This document shows, in pieces, positions 23,997 through 32,491 of a stretch of 33,735 bases of DNA. A program made the position numbers and the translations under genes. Position 1 is the stretch's first letter. The number at the start of each line of letters is the position of its first letter. Source of the stretch: Deltaproteobacteria bacterium (GTDB lineage Bacteria; Desulfobacterota; Deferrimicrobia; Deferrimicrobiales; Deferrimicrobiaceae); assembly GCA_020346465.1 (NCBI GenBank), contig CP070783.1, positions 1,935,549 through 1,969,283 on the forward strand. Reading direction: 5' to 3'. The notes below the pieces were generated by a model that worked only from the letters and a program-made list of their open reading frames with translations, was not told the origin of the DNA and ran no database searches.

Positions 23997-25288
23997 TCCG
24001 ACTCCTCCCAGAGATCGCTCCCCGGCCCTTCCCCGTCCTCTTCCGGATACGGCTCCCCCGCCGGCCGATCGGCGAGGCGGACCCGGACCTCCTTCACCGC
24101 GCGCTCGGATGCGGCCGCCACGGTGAACTCGGCTCCCGGAACGGAGAAGGTTTCCCCCTCGGCGGGGATTCTCCCCGCAAGAGAGATGAGCATCCCCCCA
24201 ATCGTCGAATAGTCGCCGTCCGGGAGGGAGACCCTCATCTCCTCCTCGAACCGGCCCACCTCCATCCTGCCGGGGACGAGAAATTCTCCGGGGGAGATTT
24301 TCTTATAATATTCCATCCCCCGGTCGTATTCATCCTCGATCTCCCCGACGACCTCCTCCACGACGTCCTCGGCGGTGACGATCCCGGTCACGCCTCCGTA
24401 CTCGTCGACGACGACGGCGAAGGCCGTCCCCGCCTCCTGGAACTTCCGCATCAGCTCGTCGATCGGCATCAGCTCGGGCACATAGAGGGCCTTGCGCATC
24501 AGCGGCCGGATCGGGGCATCCGCCGGCTGGCCCACGGTGTCGATCACGTGGAGAAACCCGACGACGTGGTCGATCCGGTCGCGGTACACCGGGTAGCGGG
24601 AATAGCCGCTCGAGGAGGCGAGGGCGGCGGAATCCCGGCAGGTGCCCTCTTCCGGGAGGGCCACGACGTGGACGAGGGGGCGAAAGATGTCCCCCACCTT
24701 CTTCTCGCCGAAATGGAACACCCGCCGCACCATCGTGCGCTCGTGCGCTTCCAGGTCCGTCCCGGACCGGCTCGTCTGCAGGATGAGGCGCAGTTCCTCC
24801 CGGGTGACGACCTCGTAGAGAGGGGGGACTCCGCCGAACGGCCGGGACAGGATGCGGGCGACGAATGCCGTGACCGAGACGAGCGGGTAGAGCACCCTCT
24901 CGGAGAACCGGATGACCCGGGCGGCGGGAACGGCCAGCCGGTCCGCCCGCGGCTGGGCGAAGCTCTTGGGAACGATCCCTCCGAGGAGAATCACCAGGGG
25001 GGTGATCACCCCTACGGCGATCCATGCCGCCTTCCCCCCGTAGGACGGGAGAAGGTGGGACGTGGTCAGGACGGTCCCCAGGACGACGAAGATGTTCTGC
25101 CCCGCCAGCGTGGTGGAAAGCGCGCGGTCCGGGTGCTCGAGAAGCTCGAGGGCGATCGCGGCTCCCCGCTCCCCGCTGCGCGAGCGGTCCGCGAGCTTGT
25201 GCCGGTCGGCGGAGACGAGGATGATTTCCGCGGCGTTGAACAGCGCCTGCATCAGGAGACAGAACGAGATGGCGAGGAGAAGCTCCAC
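23993..25288 (-). CDS. CNNM/CorC-family membrane protein with degenerate ion site (copy 1)
   Basis: 431 aa. Architecture: DUF21/CNNM transmembrane domain (about 1-185), a CBS-domain pair (about 195-325) and a C-terminal CorC_HlyC domain (about 340-415). The family exports Mg2+ or related divalent ions. Compared with the neighbouring copy, expected ion-site residues are changed: the SxSE motif reads N18-A-A20-E21, the second Asn of the GNxxxN motif is V68, and the acidic residue of GE/DIxPK is G104. Transport may therefore be impaired or the protein may act with copy 2 (inference). Starts at ATG 25286-25288, 6 nt after copy 2; overlaps larB by 4 bp. Confidence 0.9.
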   Translation of the reverse strand: MELLLAISFCLLMQALFNAAEIILVSADRHKLADRSRSGERGAAIALELLEHPDRALSTTLAGQNIFVVLGTVLTTSHLLPSYGGKAAWIAVGVITPLVILLGGIVPKSFAQPRADRLAVPAARVIRFSERVLYPLVSVTAFVARILSRPFGGVPPLYEVVTREELRLILQTSRSGTDLEAHERTMVRRVFHFGEKKVGDIFRPLVHVVALPEEGTCRDSAALASSSGYSRYPVYRDRIDHVVGFLHVIDTVGQPADAPIRPLMRKALYVPELMPIDELMRKFQEAGTAFAVVVDEYGGVTGIVTAEDVVEEVVGEIEDEYDRGMEYYKKISPGEFLVPGRMEVGRFEEEMRVSLPDGDYSTIGGMLISLAGRIPAEGETFSVPGAEFTVAAASERAVKEVRVRLADRPAGEPYPEEDGEGPGSDLWEESD

Positions 25289-25294
25289 GTCCGT

Positions 25295-26542
25295 TCAGCC
25301 CGTCCCTTCCGCGATGCGGTGCACGCCGACCTCGACGATCCGGATCCCGCTCACCCGTTCCACCGTGAGGCGGAAGGGGCCGAGAAGAATCGAGTCCCCC
25401 CGATCGGGGAGCCTCCCGAACTCGTGGAGAAGCAACCCCGCCACCGTGTCCCATTCCTGGTCGGGGAGGTGCGCCGAGAAGGCGTCGTTGAACCGGTGGA
25501 TGGGCATCTTCCCGAGGACGCGCCAGGAGCCGTCCGGCCGCGCCACCAGTTCCCTCTCCTCGCGGTCGTGCTCCTCCCAGATCTCCCCGAAGAGCTCCTC
25601 GAGCACGTCCTCCAGGGTCACGATCCCGACGATCTCCCCGAACTCGTTGACGACCAGCGCGAGGTGGACCTTGAGCCGCTGGAACTCGCGCAACAGCAGG
25701 GGGAGCTTCTTCGAGGTGGGAACGATGAAGGGGGGCCTGAGCAGGCCGGCGAGCGGCGCATCCCCCTCTCCCTCCGGCCCGGGGCGCAGCAGGTCCTTCA
25801 GGTACAGGATGCCGACCACCTCCCGGCGGTCCCCCTGGTAGACGGGGATCCGCGAGCGGCGGTACCTTCGGGACATCGCCAGGAGGTCCGGGCGGGGAAT
25901 GTCGACCGGCACCATGAACACGTCGGCGAGCGGGGTCATGATCTCGCCCGCCCGCTGGTCGGTCAGCTCGAAGATGTTGTGGATGAGCTCCCTCTCCCCC
26001 GGGTCGAGCGTCCCGTTCTCCCCTCCCACGTCCACGAGAAACCGGAACTCCCGTTCGGTGAGCCCCCGCCGCCCCGCGACCCTCCCCCCCCCCAGCAGGC
26101 GCAGGATCCCCTCGGCCATCTTCTCCATCAGAAAACGGAGCGGCGCGACGAGGCGGGAAAAGAGAAGGAACGGCCGGGCGGCGAACAGGGAAAAGGATCG
26201 GGCCCTCGGCCACACGATGCACTTCGGGGTGATGTCCCCCAGGATCAGGATCCCGAGGGTGCCTGCGGCGAGCGCGATGATCTCCCCGTGCGCCGGGACC
26301 AGCGGGATCAGCACGGCGGCGAGAACGGAGGAGATGGAGACGTTGGCGAATTCGTTTCCGATGAACAGCGTCGCGATCACCCGACTGGGCGTCTCGAGCA
26401 TCGTCCCGATGATGCCCGCCGTCCGGTGCCCCTCCTCCTTCCATTTCAGGAAATCGACGCGCCGCAGCGCGAAGAACGCCGTCTCCGATGCCGAGAAAAA
26501 AGCCGACACGAGGAAAAGGAAAAAGAGAAAGATCCATTCCAT
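25295..26542 (-). CDS. CNNM/CorC-family divalent-cation transporter (copy 2)
   Basis: 415 aa. DUF21/CNNM transmembrane domain (about 1-180), CBS pair (about 195-320) and CorC_HlyC domain (about 335-412). The canonical ion-site elements are intact: S17-A-S19-E20 in helix 1, GNEFAN (N63, N67) and GDITPK with D103. It likely moves Mg2+ or a related ion across the inner membrane, regulated by nucleotide at the CBS pair (family knowledge). Two starts compete: ATG 26540-26542 or GTG four codons earlier (26552-26554). ATG fits the family N-terminus, but the AGGGGG upstream is 14 nt away from it and only 2 nt from the GTG. The 17-bp palindrome at 26543-26559 lies exactly here. Copy 1 begins 6 nt after its stop. 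Confidence 0.93.
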   Translation of the reverse strand: MEWIFLFFLFLVSAFFSASETAFFALRRVDFLKWKEEGHRTAGIIGTMLETPSRVIATLFIGNEFANVSISSVLAAVLIPLVPAHGEIIALAAGTLGILILGDITPKCIVWPRARSFSLFAARPFLLFSRLVAPLRFLMEKMAEGILRLLGGGRVAGRRGLTEREFRFLVDVGGENGTLDPGERELIHNIFELTDQRAGEIMTPLADVFMVPVDIPRPDLLAMSRRYRRSRIPVYQGDRREVVGILYLKDLLRPGPEGEGDAPLAGLLRPPFIVPTSKKLPLLLREFQRLKVHLALVVNEFGEIVGIVTLEDVLEELFGEIWEEHDREERELVARPDGSWRVLGKMPIHRFNDAFSAHLPDQEWDTVAGLLLHEFGRLPDRGDSILLGPFRLTVERVSGIRIVEVGVHRIAEGTG

Positions 26543-26559
26543 GGGACGTGTCACGTCCC
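26543..26559. repeat. 17-bp perfect palindrome at the CNNM copy 2 start
   Basis: GGGACGTG-T-CACGTCCC, two perfect 8-bp arms around one base. It abuts the ATG of CNNM copy 2 and lies in the 63-bp gap after lon. In RNA it could form a 7-bp hairpin with a 3-nt loop next to the ribosome-binding site; in DNA it could be an operator. Confidence 0.6.
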
Positions 26560-26605
26560 CCTGCGCAGCGCTTCGCGGGGAGCCGCGGAAGCGTCGGCCG
26601 GGTCG

Positions 26606-29113
26606 TTATCGCTCACGTTTCTTTCGCACCCCCGGTGCCGCGACGCCCCGCCTTCGCGGAGCCGCGGCGCGAAACGGATCCTTCTTCAGCGCCCTGGCGA
26701 GGACCTCGTCCATGTTCCCGGCAAGGATAAAGGTGAACCGCTTGGCCTCGCCCCGCGGGATCTCCTCCAGGTCCTTCCGGTTCTGCTCCGGCACGATGAC
26801 CTCGTTGATCCCGGCCCGGAGCGCCGCAAGGGCCTTCTCTTTCAGCCCCCCGATCGGCAGCACCCGCCCCCGGAGGGTGATCTCCCCCGTCATCGCCACG
26901 TCGCGCCGGACGGGGATCCCCGTCAGCGACGAGATGAGGGCGGTCGCGATCGTGATCCCCGCGGACGGCCCGTCCTTCGGGATCGCGCCCGCGGGAACGT
27001 GGATGTGGATGTCGTACTGCGAGTGGAAGTTCTTCGGCAGGCCGAGAAGGGCAGCGCGGGACCGCGTGTACGTGATGGCGGCCTGGGCGCTTTCCTTCAT
27101 CACGTCTCCGAGGGACCCGGTGATGGTGACGCTTCCCTTCCCCTTCACGAGGGAGACCTCGACGAACAGGATGTCTCCTCCCGTGGGGGTCCATGCCAGG
27201 CCCGTGGCCACGCCGATCTCGTCCTTCTCCCCTTCCGTCTCGGGCAGGTGCTTCGGAACGCCGAGGTACTTCGAGAGGTTCCGGTGGGTCACCAGGAACG
27301 GCCCCTTCTCCCCCTCCGCGATCCTGCGCGCCACTTTCCGGCAGACGGTGGAGATCTCCCGTTCGAGGTTCCGAAGGCCGGCCTCCCGCGTGTACTGGTG
27401 GATGATCGCCAGGATCGCCTTGTCCGTCGCCTTCACCTGCTTCTCGGTGACCCCGTTCTCCTCCCTCTGCCGGGGGAAGAGGTACTGCTTGGCGATCGAA
27501 AGCTTGTCGACGTCGGTGTACCCCGAGATCCGGATCACCTCCATCCGGTCCTTGAGGGCAGGGGGGATGGGGTCGATGATGTTCGCCGTCGTGATGAACA
27601 TCACCTTCGACAGGTCGAACGGGACGTTCAGGTAGTTGTCGCTGAACGAGAAGTTCTGCTCGGGGTCGAGCACCTCCAGGAGGGCCGCCGACGGATCCCC
27701 CCGGAAGTCGGCCCCCACCTTGTCGATCTCATCGAGCATGAAGATCGGGTTCCGCGTGCCTGCCTGCTTCATCCCCTGGATGATGCGCCCCGGGAGCGCC
27801 CCGACGTACGTCCGCCGGTGCCCGCGGATCTCGGCTTCGTCCCGGATCCCGCCGAGGGAGATCCGGAGGAACTTGCGGCCCATCGCCCGGGCGATCGATT
27901 TCCCCAGCGAGGTCTTCCCCACGCCGGGAGGTCCGACGAAGCACAGGATCGGCCCTTTCGTCTTGTCCTTGAGCTTCCGCACGGCGAGATACTCGAGGAT
28001 CCGCTCCTTGACCTTTTCGAGGTCGTGGTGGTCCTCGTCGAGGATCTTCTTCGCCTTGGCGATCTGGATCGTGTCCTTCGTCTCCTTCTTCCACGGCAGT
28101 TCGACCATCCAGTCGAGGTAGGTCCGGACCACCGAAGACTCGGCGGAGTCCGGGTGCATCCCCTCCAGGCGGCGAAGCTGCTTCTCCGCCTCCTTTGCCA
28201 CCTCCTCCGGCATCCCGGCCTTCCGGATCTTCTGGCGGAGATCCTCCATCTCCTCCGACTTCCCGTCGATATCCCCGAGCTCCTGCTTGATGGCCTTCAT
28301 CTGCTCCCGGAGGAAATACTCCCGCTGGCTCTTGGACATCTCCTCCTTGGCCTGGTTCTGGATCTTCGCCTGCATCTCGGCGAGCTGAAGCTCGCGGGAC
28401 AGGAGGTTGTTGACCATCTTCAGGCGGGCGAAGGGCTCGTTCTCCTCGAGCACTCCCTGGGCCTCCTCGAGCTTCAGCCGCAGGTTGCTCGCCACGAGGT
28501 CGGCCAGGATGCCCGGGTTGTTGATGTTCTCGGTCACCATCAGGATCTCGGCCGGCATGTTCTTGAGGGTGAGGATCTTCTCGATCTTCTCCCGCGAGGC
28601 GCGCATGAGCGCCTCCACTTCGAGGGAGCCCTCCCGGGTGGTCTCCTCGACCAGCCGCTCGATCCGGACCCGGACCGAGGGCTTCGCCTCGATGAACTCG
28701 AGGATCCGGCCCTTGACCACCCCCTGGATCAGGATCTTGAGGCGCCCGTCGGGGAGCTTGAGCATCCGCATGATCATGGCCACGGTGCCCGTCCGGTACA
28801 GCTCCTCCGGCTTCGGCTCCTCCAGCGACGGGTCCTTCTGCGTCGCCAGGAAGATGTACCGGTCGCGGCCGAGCGCCTCGTCCACCGCCGCGACCGACGC
28901 CTCCCGCCCGACAAAGAGGGGCAGCGTCATGTACGGGAAGATGACGATGTCCCGCACCGGGAGCAGGGGGAGAACGCTCGGGATCTCCGGCGCGCTCTCC
29001 TTGGCCCCGGCCTCCTCTCCCTCTTCCTTCGGAGCGGGGACCTCGACCTCCGGCGCCTCGGTTTCCTCGTCCTGGTCCTGCGGAACGTCTTTCCGGATCG
29101 GTTCGTCTGCCAT
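26606..29113 (-). CDS. lon: ATP-dependent protease Lon (LonA type)
   Basis: 835 aa, slightly longer than E. coli Lon because of an acidic N-terminal extension (about 1-45) and a basic C-terminal tail (about 815-835). Domains: Lon substrate-binding N domain (about 45-250), coiled-coil linker, AAA+ module with Walker A GPPGVGKT and FMLDEIDK, and the serine protease domain with the catalytic dyad S717 (KDGPSAG) and K760 (GGLKEK). It degrades damaged and regulatory proteins in the cytoplasm. ATG at 29111-29113 has AGGGAAG about 7 nt upstream. It follows hsp20 by 35 nt, so chaperone and protease are probably expressed together. Confidence 0.97.
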   Translation of the reverse strand: MADEPIRKDVPQDQDEETEAPEVEVPAPKEEGEEAGAKESAPEIPSVLPLLPVRDIVIFPYMTLPLFVGREASVAAVDEALGRDRYIFLATQKDPSLEEPKPEELYRTGTVAMIMRMLKLPDGRLKILIQGVVKGRILEFIEAKPSVRVRIERLVEETTREGSLEVEALMRASREKIEKILTLKNMPAEILMVTENINNPGILADLVASNLRLKLEEAQGVLEENEPFARLKMVNNLLSRELQLAEMQAKIQNQAKEEMSKSQREYFLREQMKAIKQELGDIDGKSEEMEDLRQKIRKAGMPEEVAKEAEKQLRRLEGMHPDSAESSVVRTYLDWMVELPWKKETKDTIQIAKAKKILDEDHHDLEKVKERILEYLAVRKLKDKTKGPILCFVGPPGVGKTSLGKSIARAMGRKFLRISLGGIRDEAEIRGHRRTYVGALPGRIIQGMKQAGTRNPIFMLDEIDKVGADFRGDPSAALLEVLDPEQNFSFSDNYLNVPFDLSKVMFITTANIIDPIPPALKDRMEVIRISGYTDVDKLSIAKQYLFPRQREENGVTEKQVKATDKAILAIIHQYTREAGLRNLEREISTVCRKVARRIAEGEKGPFLVTHRNLSKYLGVPKHLPETEGEKDEIGVATGLAWTPTGGDILFVEVSLVKGKGSVTITGSLGDVMKESAQAAITYTRSRAALLGLPKNFHSQYDIHIHVPAGAIPKDGPSAGITIATALISSLTGIPVRRDVAMTGEITLRGRVLPIGGLKEKALAALRAGINEVIVPEQNRKDLEEIPRGEAKRFTFILAGNMDEVLARALKKDPFRAAAPRRRGVAAPGVRKKRER

Positions 29114-29148
29114 GACCGTTCTTCCCTCGCTTCCTGGAGATGCCGTTT

Positions 29149-29586
29149 CTACTCCGCCTCGACCCTGATGCGACGCCTCCTGCCGCGCCGATCCTCGCAC
29201 TTGGGGATGCTCAACACCAGCACGCCGTTCGCCAGCGACGCCTTCACCATCCCCATGTTCAGGCAACCGGTCACCTCGAAACACCTCCGGAACTTCCCGA
29301 AGGTCCGCTCGATGCAGAGGAAGGAGACGCTCGACCCGCACAGGTCCCGCTTCTTCTCCCCGACCACCTCGATCGTCTCGCCCTGCACGAAGATCGCGAC
29401 CTCGTCCACCTGCACGCCGGGAAGCTCCAGCCGGATGACCAGCCCCCCGGCGTTCTCGTTGACGTCCGCGGGAGGAAGGAATGCCGGGTCTCCGAACGGG
29501 TCGAGGAACGTCACTCTCCCCACCTTCTCGTGCAGATCCGGAGTCTCCCTCTCCTCCCTCTCCTTCCGGTCGGGCCTCTTGCTCAT
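29149..29586 (-). CDS. Small heat-shock protein, Hsp20/alpha-crystallin family
   Basis: 145 aa. The alpha-crystallin domain spans about 38-130, with the start [19 protein letters not shown] and the closing [12 protein letters not shown] (A-x-x-x-GVL) motif; a C-terminal I-R-V tripeptide in a basic tail is the docking motif for oligomer assembly. It holds unfolded proteins without ATP. Five cysteines (C83, C91, C102, C108, C130) are unusual for this family, where Cys is rare. ATG at 29584-29586 overlaps the galU stop by 4 bp; lon follows after 35 nt. No CIRCE or sigma32-like promoter is visible, in keeping with transcription from further upstream. Confidence 0.93.
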   Translation of the reverse strand: MSKRPDRKEREERETPDLHEKVGRVTFLDPFGDPAFLPPADVNENAGGLVIRLELPGVQVDEVAIFVQGETIEVVGEKKRDLCGSSVSFLCIERTFGKFRRCFEVTGCLNMGMVKASLANGVLVLSIPKCEDRRGRRRRIRVEAE

Positions 29587-30449
29587 CTCTTCCTCTCCCT
29601 CTCGAGAAAGTCACGAAGGCCCGGGCTCAGCTCCGGGTCCTTCAGCGCGAATATGATGTTGGCCATCAGGAACCCGAGTTTGTTCCCGGCGTCGTACCGT
29701 TCTCCCTCGAACTCGTACCCGATGACCCGTTCCCGGGCGACCAGCGCACGGATCGCGTCGGTCAGCTGGATCTCTCCCCCCGCACCGGGCCGGGTCGCCT
29801 GAAGGGCCGGAAAGATGGCGGGGGACAGGATGTACCGGCCGATGATCGCCAGGTCCGACGGCGCCTTGGCGGGCTTCGGCTTCTCGACCATGTCGAGCAC
29901 CTCGTACACCCCCTCCGCGACCTTCTTCCCCTGGATGATCCCGTACCGGGACACGTGCTCCCGGGGAACCCGCTGGATCGCGAGCACCGAGTCGGCGCTG
30001 TACCTCTCGTAGACATCGATCATCTGGCGCAGCACGGGGACCTTGGAGTCGATCACGTCGTCGGAGAGGATGACCGCAAACGGCTCCTCCCCGACGAGGT
30101 CCATGGTGCGAAGGACGGCGTGTCCGAGGCCGAGGGGCATGTTCTGCCGCACATAGAAGAAGTCGCCCATGTCGGTGATCGCCTGCACCGCCGCGAGCAG
30201 TTCCCCGTCCCCCTTCTTCTGGAGGAGGGCCTCCAGCTCGTACGCCACGTCGAAGTGGTCCTCGATCGCGTACTTCCCCCGCCCGGTCACGATGATCATG
30301 TCCCGCACGCCGGCCGCGCGGGCCTCCTCCACGCCGTGCTGGATGAGCGGCTTGTCCACGAGAGGAAGCATCTCCTTGGGAGACGCTTTCGTCGCCGGGA
30401 GAAATCTCGTCCCGAACCCCGCCGCCGGAAATACCGCCTTTCGAATCAT
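29583..30449 (-). CDS. galU: UTP-glucose-1-phosphate uridylyltransferase
   Basis: 288 aa, the standard length. GalU makes UDP-glucose from UTP and glucose 1-phosphate for surface polysaccharides and as a GalT substrate. The nucleotide-binding [20 protein letters not shown] is at about 9-28, followed by PLGLGHAVL, the VILSDDVID metal-site motif and [13 protein letters not shown] at 30447-30449 overlaps the helicase stop as ATGA, and the 3' end overlaps hsp20 as ATGA. Function is distinct from both neighbours, so the linkage is operonic rather than one pathway. Confidence 0.96.
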   Translation of the reverse strand: MIRKAVFPAAGFGTRFLPATKASPKEMLPLVDKPLIQHGVEEARAAGVRDMIIVTGRGKYAIEDHFDVAYELEALLQKKGDGELLAAVQAITDMGDFFYVRQNMPLGLGHAVLRTMDLVGEEPFAVILSDDVIDSKVPVLRQMIDVYERYSADSVLAIQRVPREHVSRYGIIQGKKVAEGVYEVLDMVEKPKPAKAPSDLAIIGRYILSPAIFPALQATRPGAGGEIQLTDAIRALVARERVIGYEFEGERYDAGNKLGFLMANIIFALKDPELSPGLRDFLERERKR

Positions 30450-32479
30450 TCCGCTCTCTCCTTCCCGTCCTCTTTCCGGGCCTTCCGGAAGCGGCGGAAG
30501 AACTCCGCCACCCCGGACCGTTCCCGGATCCACGGCATCGGGGGCAGGTTCTCCCGGAAGATCCCCCCGTATCCTCTCGTGAACACCCTGCGGTCCAGCA
30601 GGGCGATCACCCCGAAATCGTCGCCCCTCCGCAACAGACGCCCGATCCCCTGCCGCAGCGCCAGGACCGCCTCGGGAACCTGGTAGTCGGCGAAGGGATC
30701 GCCGCCCCTGTCCCGGATCGCCCGGATCCGGGATGTCACCACCGGGTCGGTCGGCGGGGCGAAGGGAAGCTTGTCGATCACCACGCACCGAAGCGCTTCC
30801 CCGGGGACGTCGATCCCTTCCCAGAACGTCCCGGTACCGATCAGGACGGCGTCGGCATCCTCCCGAAACGCCCGGAGCAGGTGCGACCGCGGGGCCTCTC
30901 CCTGGACGAGCAGCGGGTGCGGAAGAGCCTGTCTCAACACCTCCACGATCGCGCCAAGCGTCCGGTAACTCGTGCAGAGAATGAGCCCGCCGCCGCCGGA
31001 CAACCCCAGGATCTCCGCGATTTCCCCGGCCGCGGAGGCGGCAAACGCATCATCGCCCGGGTCGGGAAGGCCGGCAGGTACGTACACCAGCGCGTTTCCG
31101 GCAAAGTCAAATTCATTATCCACGATCAGTTCCCCGGCATCAACCTCGGCAAGACCGACACGTTCCCGGAAATAGGAAAGCGTCCCGGAAACCGAGAGGG
31201 TCGCAGACGTCAGGAGGGCGGGAAACCCGCCGCTCCACAGTCCGTCGGCGAGGAGCGTCGAGATCTCGACGGGAGTCTTCTGGAACGCCACGGCCTTCCC
31301 CCTGCGCTCCCCCCACACCACGGCAGTCGCCGGGTCCGCCCCGTGAATCGATGCGAAGTCCTCCGTGAAGGAGTCGACCCTGCGCAGGAGAGATTCCGCC
31401 TCCCCCGCCGCTTCCCCGCCCGGGGACAGGGCCGCCGGCGTTGCGGAGACGGCACGGGACAACTCCTCCCCGGTCCGCTGGAGGTCCGCGGCGAGCCGGT
31501 CGAAGGTCCGGTCCGTGCCGGGCCGGGGGAGAAAGAACCTTCCCTCGCCGCTCCCCACCGATCGGTACAGCGCATCGGCGGCCCGCCGGAACTCCTCGGC
31601 GGCGGAGGGGACGGGATGCCAGGCCTTTTCGTCCCGGGCAGCGGCGCGCAAAAGATCCCGGAACAGTTCCTGCGCCCGCGCGTGCGAGACGGACACCCCG
31701 AAAAAGGTGGAGGCGGTCTCCTCGATGCCGTGGGCCTCGTCGAAGATGACGGCATCGGCGGCGGGGAGAACGTCCCCTCCCCGGTCCCCTCCCCCTCTTC
31801 CGCCCCTGTCGGGGAACCCCTCCCTCTTCCAGCGGATCGCCAGGTCGGCGAAGTAGAGGTGGTGGTTCACCACCACCAGATCCGCCGACTGCGCCCGGCG
31901 CCGGATTTCCGCGAGAAAGCACCGCTCGGTCTCCTGGCAGGACGAGGCGTCGCACGTCTCGCTCCGGGCGTTGACCTCCGACCATGCGTGGAAATCGTCG
32001 GGGACGCCCGGGCATTCGGAGATGTCTCCGGTCGGTGTCGTCTCGGCGAACCGGCACATCGTCTCGAAAAACCCCGCCTCCCGGGGGTACTCGAAAAGCG
32101 GCTCGGCGACGAAGCGCTTCCACCGGCGAAGGCAGAGATAGTTCCCCCGGCCTTTCACCACGACGCAGGAAAAAGGGGCCTGCAGAGCTTCCCGGACGAG
32201 GGGGATGTCATTTTCGAGGATCTGCTGCTGCAGCGTCTTCGTCCCCGTCGAAACGATCGTCTTCCGCCCCGACAGGACGGACGGGATCAGATAGGCGAGG
32301 GTTTTCCCGCTGCCCGTCCCCGCCTCCGCCACCAGGATCTCCCCGCGGGCCAGCGCCGCGGCCCACGCGGCGGCCAGCCGCAGCTGGCCGGGCCTTGGCT
32401 CGAACCCGGCAAGCGAGCGCGCCAGCGGTCCCCCCGCCGCGAACGCCTCCCTTACCTCCTCTTCGAACCGGAACGGCAT
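30446..32479 (-). CDS. dinG: DinG/YoaA-type iron-sulfur helicase (XPD-like)
   Basis: 677 aa. Superfamily 2 helicase, 5'-3' on DNA. Walker A is AEAGTGSGKT (K59) and the DEAH box is at 247-250. The iron-sulfur domain cysteines are C116, C176, C181 and C187, with the typical VVVNHHLYF just behind. C-terminal motifs include GTGTFWEGIDVPG (motif V) and ALRQGIGRLLR (motif VI). Roles in the family are removal of R-loops and D-loops and repair; DinG and YoaA cannot be separated by eye. The ATG at 32477-32479 is 12 nt after the preceding gene's stop. It overlaps galU by 4 bp. Confidence 0.93.
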   Translation of the reverse strand: MPFRFEEEVREAFAAGGPLARSLAGFEPRPGQLRLAAAWAAALARGEILVAEAGTGSGKTLAYLIPSVLSGRKTIVSTGTKTLQQQILENDIPLVREALQAPFSCVVVKGRGNYLCLRRWKRFVAEPLFEYPREAGFFETMCRFAETTPTGDISECPGVPDDFHAWSEVNARSETCDASSCQETERCFLAEIRRRAQSADLVVVNHHLYFADLAIRWKREGFPDRGGRGGGDRGGDVLPAADAVIFDEAHGIEETASTFFGVSVSHARAQELFRDLLRAAARDEKAWHPVPSAAEEFRRAADALYRSVGSGEGRFFLPRPGTDRTFDRLAADLQRTGEELSRAVSATPAALSPGGEAAGEAESLLRRVDSFTEDFASIHGADPATAVVWGERRGKAVAFQKTPVEISTLLADGLWSGGFPALLTSATLSVSGTLSYFRERVGLAEVDAGELIVDNEFDFAGNALVYVPAGLPDPGDDAFAASAAGEIAEILGLSGGGGLILCTSYRTLGAIVEVLRQALPHPLLVQGEAPRSHLLRAFREDADAVLIGTGTFWEGIDVPGEALRCVVIDKLPFAPPTDPVVTSRIRAIRDRGGDPFADYQVPEAVLALRQGIGRLLRRGDDFGVIALLDRRVFTRGYGGIFRENLPPMPWIRERSGVAEFFRRFRKARKEDGKERAE

Positions 32480-32491
32480 CGGGGAAGAGCG

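Noticed and set aside
23882-29656. A 1924-codon open frame on the plus strand, opposite larB, CNNM, lon and hsp20
   Set aside because: It is a GC-driven antisense shadow: low-complexity Arg/Pro/Asp/His-rich translation, no domain, and it lies opposite genes with intact catalytic motifs.
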